Part shown: positions 17,891-26,085 of the stretch, in pieces
Position numbering within the stretch: position 1 is the stretch's first letter
Layout of the letters: each line of letters begins with the position of its first letter
NCBI GenBank assembly: GCA_015680685.1
Contig: MNCI01034019.1
Coordinates: 91,493-117,577, forward strand
Length of the DNA: 26,085 bases
Direction: 5' to 3'
Source: Gnetum montanum
Lineage: Eukaryota > Streptophyta > Gnetopsida > Gnetales > Gnetaceae
Translations under genes and position numbers: made by a program
Notes under the pieces: model-generated
Database searches by the model: none
Told to the model about the DNA's origin: nothing
Seen by the model: only the letters and a program-made list of their open reading frames with translations

Positions 17891-18800
17891 ACGATGATTA
17901 ACAAGCTCAAGTATAATATTACACTTCTTTAATAAAGACAATTTTCAAGCTCTTCATATCTCTTATGAAATCAAATTTACCCCAAAATTTGAATCCAATA
18001 AATCCTTAAATGAATCATTCCTTGTGATTTGCACATAGATTAGAGGGCTTTTAGGATTAGTTTTTGTCCTAGGAATGTTACCTATTTTTATCTACTCAGC
18101 TAAAGCATGGGTCAACATAAGAGCTTGAACATTGTTTGTTTGGTATAAAGGCAACCATTGTGAGATATGCGAGTATGTAGGTGTGTGGTCTATAGTTATG
18201 GATGCTTGCATAGGTTTAGGTGGGTTCCTAGAATTGAACAATGGATGCTTTTGGGACCTACACTTAGAGGCTCTTTAATTGTCCTCTACTTGCATGTTTA
18301 CAACTTGCATAGTATTTCATTGTTGTGGCTATGAAGGAATCACACCTTGCATTGGCAAAGAAGATAGTAAAAGGTTAGAAGCATGAGGTTGGAAGACTTG
18401 GTACGAATGAGAAGCATATGAGAAAGATTTAATCTATAACGTAGCAGGTCTGTGATACTCTCGAGGGTAGTAATGATGAGCATAAGCATGGATGGTAGAG
18501 CCACTTGAAGACATAGATTACTAGCCATAACATCCATAAGGATTTGATTGCCTGTAGAGGTACTACTGCCTAGGTGGTGGCATATAGTATTTCATTCTTG
18601 TATATTTTTTCATTTTTTTAATTTTTATCTCTAGCTCTACCTTGCTTTACTTTTTCCTTCATAACTTTTAATGCCAACTAGAATTTTTCATCAATTAAGT
18701 TCCACATCTTGTCAACATTGACTAAAATTTTAGTAACTAATTTTTGTATTAGCAAGATTTTGCATGTTAAGTTTTGTGATACTTTGATCACAAGGTCCAA
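17890..18800 (-). pseudogene. Second gag-protease relic, homologous to the first element
   Basis: Minus-strand pieces align with the first element in the same order. ILLIQKLVTKILVNVDKMW (about 18765-18700) matches the gag segment LPIQKLTTKIVAKVDDVW. LMLTHALAE, IKIGNIPR, SPLIYVQITRN and LLDSNFGVNLIS (about 18130-17970) match the protease start MLTYTITDW, IKVGHLPR, SPLIYLQVARN and LLDVGSGVNLIS. The catalytic D-x-G-S is replaced by D-S-N-F, so it cannot be an active protease. Between them is a Tyr/His/Pro-rich linker (AYAHHYYPRE). Stops include TAG and TGA where the first element has Trp and TAA where it has Gln, i.e. transitions. It is much more diverged than the first copy, so an older insertion or a sister subfamily. 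Confidence 0.7.
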
Positions 18801-19979
18801 GAAACTAAAAATACTTTAATAAATATCATAACATAAATTAAAGAACATAAGATTGGAATACACCATGAATATTATAATGTTCATGGTATTGATCACATAC
18901 ATTACATCTTAATCATAATAAAGACAAAAAGAGAAAATAATATTATAATGTTTCTTTATTATATCCACCACAAACACCATCTTGGAAAGAACCAAAATTA
19001 ACACAATTATAGATTAAGAGGAACATTCATGTCAATACAATAAATAGACACAACATGTGATTAACGTTAGTAAATAAGAATAAGAAGTAGAATTATTCCT
19101 AACAAGCTTTAAACAATATTTCATATAATACATAACACAGTAGATGGTGTTGTCCATGATGGAAGCATATACAACCTTTCAAAGTGTCATGGAATATAGA
19201 CACAAATAACCATATTAAACTTGCTATAACATACAAAATCTTTAACATCACCCCTCAAGCCTAACATGAAGATTAATAATGTTGCTTTACTAACTAAAAC
19301 CAAATCCATGACATTCATAAAATAAGTGATAAATAAAAACATCGCTTTACTATTAGATTCCATAATGCTACATGAATTAGAGATTTATAGGCATAACCAG
19401 AAGTTATGAAGTAATGCTCTAAAGTAGAATTCCTATTAAAAATTGCATTTCATAATGAACATCATATGCTGAAAAGAACTATTATTTATATCTCTAATTA
19501 ATAAATTTGATTATTATAATAACTATAGGATGACAATCATTAACTTTTCTTTTCTAAACTAATGTTGTAAATTATTTTGGCCATCTTAAATAATTCCTAA
19601 AATGCAAAAAAATGATAACTAAAGATATTAGGGGTAAGTCTTTGCATCAAAATATATTACAAAATAACTAAATATGCAACCATAGAAAAGAAATACATGC
19701 TTTTCATGATAAATTAAAAATTAAATAACTTCACTATTCAACAAATGAGGTTATATGAATATAAATAAGGAAACTTTTAAAAAATTGAACCACAAATCAA
19801 CAAATAAGTCTCTATCTGCATTCATTCTATTATCAAAAATAGTTTATGATGATTTGGATTTTGATGAAGGAGTAGAGTACTCCAAATGGAATCTTCAGGA
19901 ATTGTATGATTTTCAAAGGAAAATAATAGAACATCTTCAACTAACTTCTTTACTACCTAATCAGTAGACATCTTCTAAA
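18801..19979. other. AT-rich DNA without recognisable genes
   Basis: High A+T, stops in all frames, scattered short A and T runs. The 70-codon plus-strand open frame at 19755-19967 has acidic/aromatic composition (YDDLDFDEGVEYSKWNLQELYDFQ) but no match that I recognise. Probably decayed repeat DNA. Confidence 0.4.
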
Positions 19980-20940
19980 TCCCAACTTAAACTTCATTAT
20001 AAACTTCCATAAGTGGCAATGACACCATAGTAGTAGCATGATGAAGCTCACAACCATTGCCTAAGGTAAATTTTAACAATGCTTTATAGTGAGCTATGGA
20101 ATCGTCATTTACAACATGTTCTTACGAGTCTCTTACCATTTTTCATTTTGCATTAAATGTTTCTAAAAAATTATTTTTCTATGTACTAAGATCTTTAAGA
20201 TGATTATACATGAAATCAAGCTCTTCTTAGACTTCATAGATTTTGTTTTGCATTATGAGTGGATCACCCTCTAACTCTAAGTTTCTTACCATCAATTCAT
20301 CTACTCTGTCTATGAACTCCATCTCTATAGTAGAGCCCATAGTATCCCTTGCTTACTTCAGTGTTGCTAATTCTTATAATTGCTTCTTTGAAACCTTTAG
20401 CACACATTTAACCTCCCCTTTAAATGTGGTAAAAGCTTTAGCATATTTATCCTTTTCTTAATATCCAATAGTTAAATCTTTATTAAATGTCTCAGTTTGT
20501 GCAAAAGCAACATCAAAAATTGTTTTATTATTCCTCAACATTACATTATAGGCTTTTGCTCTAAAATAATATCCCATTACAGTTTCATTCATAAATATTA
20601 AATCACATANGCCTATAATGTAATGTTGAGGAATAATAAAACAATTTTTGATGTTGCTTTTGCACAAACTGAGACATTTAATAAAGATTTAACTNTAAAT
20701 CACATAATAAACCATTACTCCCTTCCATGAAGTTGATCTTTGAGAGTCTGCTAAGGAATTTACTAACCATGCATTTGATCATTAGTGAAAACTCATCTAT
20801 ATTTAGATTCCAAAAATCTTTCCATCCAACTTTATTATATAATGTTTTCTCTGAGGGACTCTTCTCTACTAATTCCTTAAAAGAAATTTATGATTGCGTC
20901 TTAATGAATGTCCTTATTTTTTAAGCTACAGTGTTACATC
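19980..20940 (-). pseudogene. Unidentified decayed reading frame with coiled-coil character
   Basis: The minus strand reads with few interruptions. About 20920-20720 gives SFKELVEKSPSEKTLYN then VGWKDFWNLNIDEFSLMIK. About 20580-19980 gives MGYYFRAKAYNVMLRNNKT, KYAKAFTTFKGEVKCVLKV, EFIDRVDELMVRNLELEGD and HYKALLKFTLGNG, in one phase broken by TAA, TAG and TGA. The composition is Lys/Glu/Leu-rich and probably coiled coil. No known domain is recognised. By analogy with the env-position frame at 9440-11248 it could be another retroelement's accessory frame. The inverted insert at 20611-20694 is an assembly error and is not part of the frame. Confidence 0.35.
20610..20695. other. Misassembled inverted insert between two Ns
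   Basis: Bases 20611-20694 (84 bases) are the exact reverse complement of 20470-20553, bounded by N at 20610 and 20695. TAAATCACATA occurs on both sides (20599-20609 and 20696-20706). Exact identity in otherwise decayed DNA plus flanking overlaps points to a stray contig piece inserted in reverse. Confidence 0.9.
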
Positions 20941-22419
20941 ATTGCATGCACTGTGAATGAAGTTAAGGAGTCACATTCTATTTTACTCCACCCCTCAAAC
21001 TAGGCATTAGTAGATGTTTTATTTCTAGTATCTTCATGGTAGTCTGGTCTAGTTTTGAGAAGACTTCAACAAATAATAATAGGTAGCCATAGGAAAAATA
21101 AGAGGAATATGTAGTACAATATGATAGTACCTATCTCTTAATTTCCATCTTTAGAATAGATACCAATCTATACCACTTCCATCCTTCACCGCAACATAGA
21201 GTAGACATAACAAAGACCAAGAGATAGTATTTTTCCTATCTTTCTTAAATATCTGACAAGTAATTATGTCAACCAAGACAAAGTATTGCATCNCAAATAT
21301 CTGACAAGTAATTATGTCAACCAAGACAAAGTATTGCATCCTAAGCTATGAATTTAATATTCTTATAATGGAAATGATGTAGGCCTTTCCCATTCATCCT
21401 TATTTACAAAACATTCTAGCAACTTGTTGGTGCCTACTTTGGACCATGTTGCTTTGTTAATCTTTCCTTAACAGCAAGAAAACTGAAAGTGGGTAAAAGC
21501 TCTATGTAGCACCAACACTATCATCTTCCTCATGATGAAAATCACAAGGATGAGGGTTCTTTCAAAACTCAAGTTTAGGTGTTTCCTTGTTTTTGAAAAC
21601 ACCAAGGCATGGATACCGCCAAATCAACTCAGTGGTTATAGAAAAACTATGTGTTTTGAGCTATCATTTAGTATAAACTTCACAATATTATGTATTGAGA
21701 TTTAAATATATAAATGCACTTTTATCTAATAATTCAACCCCCTTTTACTCTATTCTACAAGTAAATAAATTTCCTGCTAAATTAAAGCTACCTAGTCTAT
21801 GTAGTCCATATTATATGCCACATGTGCAATCTAGACTATTACCTAATGCTATAGTGCAATTCAACAAAATCTATTACCAACTTTCCTTAGAGAGAAAATT
21901 CCACAAGAAAACTAAAAAAAAAAAATTAATGGATTTTGGAAAGTAAAATAATAGAATTGCATAGAATCTTAAACATTAAAATGAGATACTACTAGCCTAA
22001 GTAAACACTCTAAAAACTAAAGTTGTTTTGAATCAATCAATAATACCAGAAATTACTAAACCCTTTGGCTCAAACACACAATTCGAAATGGTCCATTTTT
22101 GACATGAACAAGCATTTTGAAAACTAAAGGTATTTTAGATTAGTTAACAAATGCTAAAAATTGCTAAACCTAGAGCTGTTCAAGCAATTTAAATAATTCC
22201 AAGAACGAGATGCTAGGAAAAATACGATATTTACTACTAGGTAAGCAACTATGATAAAGTAGGAAGATGAAAATAACTCACAAAATAGAAGTAAATTAGC
22301 CTAATCAAATCTAAAGTTAGAATGCCATCATACAGAAAATCGCTCCTAGCTTTTTTACTATTCTCCTCTCAACCTAAATGCCTTTAACAAATCTACTCTA
22401 GGCTTTCTTTAGCAACCTC
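20941..22419. other. AT-rich DNA without recognisable genes
   Basis: No conserved domain in either strand. A minus-strand open frame at 21151-21339 runs through the N at 21293; its first third is duplicated by the assembly. Its remaining part (SWSLLCLLYVAVKDG) is faintly like the LCRRAG-type end of the plant transposon-protein domain, which is not enough for a call. The 83-codon plus frame at 21695-21946 has no motif. Confidence 0.35.
21247..21340. other. Unmerged contig overlap at an N
   Basis: A 46-base sequence at 21247-21292 is repeated exactly at 21295-21340 across the N at 21293. This is two contig ends that overlap but were joined without merging, not a genuine tandem repeat. Confidence 0.9.
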
Positions 22420-22960
22420 TGGCAGTTACAACCATTATAGAAATTAAAAGCTACAGTTGCCTCATGTCCTATTCATTTAATTAAAGGGCATTGAACAGTT
22501 TCCTAATTTCTTGATAGATTTTTCTCATTCATTGAATTTGGAGCCATTCTACTAATAATTGCTAAACTAACATCCCATGACCATTGAAAACTTTAAAAGC
22601 TTGATTTATGAATCTGACTTAGCACTATTGAGCTTCTTTAATAATTTTTTGAGCACCTATTTCTTCTACAACCAATTTAGTTAGGAAATCTATTGAAACC
22701 ATTGAAGTGACTCCCATGTTAGCTCAAATTTGTTCAAATTCAAGCATCTCATTAGTCATTTCGTTTATGAGCCCAGTAACCACTATAACTTTTTTTATAC
22801 TAGAGTAACTTCTTTTAGTTAGCTTTTAGTTAAATCAACAAATATTACTCCTTCTTGTACATCTACCAAAAAAAGCTTGTCTATCTAGAGTCATTTCTTT
22901 GAGCTTTAATGATGGCTTCCTACTACTCTTAACTTAGTTTCAGTTGTTGGCTCTATTTGT
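22420..22960 (-). pseudogene. Unidentified decayed reading frame
   Basis: A minus-strand phase from about 22800 to 22420 reads VIVVTGLINEMTNEMLEFEQ, SMVSIDFLTKLVVEEIGAQK, INQAFKVFNGHGM and IYQEIRKLFNAL with several stops and no obvious frameshift. It may continue upstream to about 22960 in shifted phases. Amphipathic and charged composition; no domain recognised. It could belong to the same old element as the relic at 19980-20940, being on the same strand. Confidence 0.3.
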
Positions 22961-23008
22961 TGATGTAGATTATTTCCTCACATAACTTTAGTGTTGATAC
23001 CATCTTGT

Positions 23009-25130
23009 AGAGTCCTTTTTAAATTTTCTTATAGAACCATATTTTAGCTCCATAAATTCATTCTATGAAGGAGCTAATGTGGAAGAGCCATCTTTATGCT
23101 TGCTCATAGATTCAAATTATAACTCTACAAAAGATCTCCTTCTTTTAAGTTGATGTGGCAAAGTATTTCTTAAGCTTACTTATAAAACCTTTTTGCACTT
23201 CATGAATTCACTTTATGAATGAGCTTGATGTGATAGAGCAAATTTGAAGTTATCTTGTAGAGTTAAATTTTTGGCTTTTTGTGAGATCTGCATGGCTTGT
23301 AGAACCATTTTTATATCTTGTCATAGAGTTGAATTTTATCTTCACAAACCAACTCTACAAGGAGGCTAACATGACCTATGCTAATGTGGTAGATGTTTGT
23401 TTTGCTTTTTCAACATGATCGATGTTAATTTTTCTTTGTTGACATGACAAATGTTAATTTTCCTTTTCCAACATGGTAGATAAAGTTTTTCATTTATCTT
23501 GAACTTGATAATCTTCATCTAGATATTGACATGTCTAATTCCAATGTGGCTAATTTTAACGTAGTGGAAGCTATTGTGGCTAATTCCAACATCGAAGATG
23601 TTGACGTGGCTGATGCTAAAATGGTGGAAGTTGTCATGGCTAATGCCAATGTGGCTTGTAGAATGAAAATTTGATCTTATTATAGAATTGATCTTTGGTT
23701 CTACACTTCATTTTATTGAAGAGCTGATGTGGAAGAGCTAGTTTTTATAGATTCAAATTTAGCCTTGACAAATTCATTGAAGGAGCTAACATGGTAGAAC
23801 TAGTTACGAGTTTGTTTGTAGAATGAAATTTCATTTTCATAAATGAGTTCTACAAACTAACATGGTAGAACCATTTTGCTCTCACTTATAGATTTGAAAT
23901 GAGATTCTACAAGCTTCATCTACAAGTCAAGTTGGCAAGGCTTGTTTCATAGCTTCTTTGTAAGACCAATTTTAGCTCTACGAGCAATGTCCTTCCTTTA
24001 GTGTCAATGTATGAAAATGAGGTTAAGCTTTTAGTGAGGCTAAATTTTGACTCTAAAAATACCGTTGTTTCCTCCAAAGCTAACTTGGCATAGCCAATTT
24101 TAAGCTTTTTTGTAGAACTACTTTTTAGATCTATGAATCGCTTGTCATTGAATGAGGTTCATGTAGTAGAACTAAAAATGACTTTTCTTATAGAGCCAAT
24201 TTCAAGTTCTTCAAGCCTCCTCTACATGCTGATGTGGTTTGATGATGATGTGACTCTTAGAGTTTCTTTAGCTCTTCCTTATAGAATCATTTCAAACTTG
24301 TGCTACTTAGTGAGCTGACATGGTAGAGCAAATCTGTAGAGTTGATGTAGCTCATAGAACCAAATTTTCTCCTCTTTTTAAAACTAGATTTTGATTTTAT
24401 AAACTAGGACTAATAACTTATGTGGTTGAGCCATTTTATAGAACTTTTTTTGGCTCTACGAGTCCCTTACTGTAAGCTAAAGCTAACATGGTAGAGCTTG
24501 TTCTGATTTGCTTTGTAGAGCTAAATATTAGCTCTACGAATAATGGCTTCTCTCTAGCATTGATTTGGTAGAGCCATTTTGTGAAGTCATTTTTACTTTT
24601 ATGAACGTATAGCTATGTAAATGCTAATGTGATAAAGCTTGATGTGGCAACTATTGATGTGGTAGATTGAGCATATTTGCTTTAGATGAAAATATAAGCT
24701 TCATCTAGATGTTGATGTGGCTAATGGAGCTTCTTCATAAAATTAGATTTTGGCTACATAAGCATAATCAGCTCAAAAGCTTACATGGCAGAGCTAGAAC
24801 AAAGCTTTACAATAGAGTAGAGTTTTAGCTTTTTGAACTAGTTTCTATGTGTTGATGTGGTAATGAAAAAGAATGTGACCAACTTTTCTTTCTTTCATCT
24901 AGATGGAAGATCACCATTCTAGTTGACTAGGGAGTTGATGTGTAGATGAGACATTTATGTGGGGTTTCTTCATCTAGATGAAAATGCACCCCATCACTTT
25001 TCAATTACGTTATTTGATTTGTGCGATAAGGCCATTCAAACTAAAAATTTTATAAGTTTACTCATGCAAATAGCTAATGTGAAAGATGAAAAGAATGTAA
25101 ATATCTTTTTCCTTTTTATCTAGATGAAGA
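23009..25130. repeat. Degenerate tandem array, period about 65-80 bp
   Basis: The motif GAGCTRAYRTGGTAGAGCC (with variants) recurs about every 65-80 bases, for example near 23069, 23219, 23719, 23780, 24075, 24310, 24480 and 24556. Between copies a second motif recurs: TTGTAGARYYAA followed by TTNGCTCTACGA. These two are partly inverted to each other; the clearest is TAGAGCTAAATATTAGCTCTA at about 24520-24541. A sub-block (23530-23660) carries shorter GTGGCTAATKCCAA units. The palindrome TCATCTAGATGA or variants recurs at about 23517, 24697, 24897, 24970 and 25120. No frame is open through the array, so it looks like an old satellite or minisatellite rather than a repeat protein. Confidence 0.65.
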
Positions 25131-25989
25131 ATCAATACTCTAACTAAAATTTAAAAACCAACCACACCATTTTAAAATAGCTTTCAAGAAAGCTTATTTA
25201 ACTTTTGAAATAGCTTTCATTGCATAGCATAAACAAAAGTCATGGNTCTTATTCAACTTTTGAAATAGCTTTCATTGCATAGCATAAACAAAAGTCATGG
25301 GAATTACACAAAGTAAACTACTAATTCAAGCTTTATTGCTATTCCATAACCTCTATCACAAAAACTTAAAAAGATAATCTTTTCTATGCTTGTATACATT
25401 CTTTCAATCCATGAGCTTGTACTTTCAAGCTTAAATTCTACAACGCCATTTTCCAATAATTTGAGCTTTATCCTTTCAAATAAAACCCGAAATCATGATT
25501 AAGGCCTAAGTTTTCTATTTACTACATTGTAAGCCCTAAATCATTCTAAAATATAAGGTCCCTTTCTTATATAGAGCTATATTAGAACTAAGAGCCAGCT
25601 ATAATTCATATACTTTAGCTTAACTAGCTTAAGCCCTACTCCATTAATGGCTAAAATGTGATAACATTTCTTGCCCTCCTTTTTCCCTTCTTTTTAAAGA
25701 TCATTGTGCTAAACTCTTGGAATAGGAGACTTTAATTTATTCTAATGAACCAATGTACAATGATACTTAGCTTGAAAGAAAATATTTTTTAGGGAAAAGT
25801 ACAATTAAACTTAAGGCTTGATAGTATAAAAACCCCATGCATTCTAAATGCTATGCAAGCTATATACATATGTAGTCTAAATGTGATACTGAAACTAGTT
25901 AAACAATGGAAGAAAAATGGTCACCATGACCTTCCTTAGAACCTTTCCTTTAGAATCTCTATCATACTCAATTTCAATTAAAACCTAGG
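25131..25989. other. AT-rich DNA without recognisable genes
   Basis: No open frame or motif of note. It includes the N-flanking duplication at 25192-25300. The last bases before 25990 (CTAGG) would be one half of the target duplication if the LTR that follows is a 5' LTR. Confidence 0.4.
25192..25300. other. Unmerged contig overlap at an N
   Basis: About 54 bases at 25192-25245 recur at 25247-25300 across the N at 25246 with only two mismatches near the outer edge. As at 21293, this is best read as overlapping contig ends. Confidence 0.85.
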
Positions 25990-26085
25990 TGATGGGACAC
26001 GATATCGCATGGGCCGCAAAATGGCGTACGCAATATTGCATACATGATATCACAGTCCGCCGCAATGTCTATAAATAAGAAGCAG
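25990..26085 (+). mobile_element. Start of a third LTR of the first family (cut by window edge)
   Basis: TGATGGGACACGATATCGCA opens the LTR, with two exact GATATC sites, degenerate versions (GCAATATTGC) and TATAAATA at 26070-26077 followed by AGAAG, as in the other copies. No polypurine box precedes it (upstream is CAATTAAAACCTAGG), so it is a 5' LTR or a solo LTR of a plus-strand element extending to the right. U3 is shorter than in the other copies. Confidence 0.8.

Noticed and set aside
20458-20667. 69-codon minus-strand open frame
   Set aside because: It runs through an N into the misassembled inverted insert, so its N-terminal third is artefactual.
23009-25130. CRISPR array or repeat-protein gene
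   Set aside because: Units are too diverged and uneven for CRISPR, the context is plant, and no frame stays open across units.
1-26085. A new functional multi-gene system
   Set aside because: All recognisable coding sequences are decayed retroelement parts, and the window shows nested transposons rather than a set of cooperating intact genes.

Overview
This window is transposon-derived DNA from a large, repeat-rich seed-plant nuclear genome. The evidence is plant-type Ty3/gypsy LTR retrotransposons with a tRNA-Asp-type primer site, a Copia 3' end, nested and decayed copies, high A+T, and long runs without open reading frames. I see no intact host gene, no rRNA or tRNA gene and no CRISPR array. 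I cannot name the species. I did not find a convincing previously undescribed functional system.

Layout. (1) 1-6552, minus strand: a nearly complete Ty3/gypsy element of Athila-like type. The 5' LTR is at 5572-6552, the primer site at 5551-5570, decayed gag at 3465-5423, decayed protease at about 2065-3300, then a long non-coding 3' part, a polypurine tract, and the start of the 3' LTR (1-158, cut by the window edge). No reverse transcriptase or integrase was found inside it, so it looks like a gag-protease non-autonomous form. (2) 6553-8690, plus: a Pro/Gln/Tyr-rich decayed reading frame interrupted by the first element, followed by 3'-UTR-like and U3-like fragments of the same superfamily. 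(3) 9204-12276, plus: the 3' half of a second related element, with a long reading frame in the env position (9440-11248, 17 internal stops and no frameshift), a polypurine tract and a full 3' LTR. (4) 12279-12648: a foldback (MITE-like) element touching the end of that LTR. (5) 12.7-16.9 kb: a coiled-coil relic, an LTR-like segment of another family with a 24-bp palindrome, and largely unassigned DNA. (6) 16.9-18.8 kb, minus: a Copia 3' LTR and RNase H tail, next to a second, badly decayed gag-protease relic homologous to the first element. (7) 19.9-23.0 kb: AT-rich DNA with unidentified minus-strand relics. (8) About 23.0-25.1 kb: a degenerate array with a period of roughly 65-80 bp. (9) 25990-26085: the start of a further LTR of the first family, plus strand.

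Two general points. Almost all internal stops in the relic frames are TAG, TAA or TGA without loss of frame, as expected from C-to-T change at methylated cytosines in silenced elements. In addition, all five single-base N characters sit at unmerged contig overlaps or an inverted scrap, so local duplications there are assembly artefacts.
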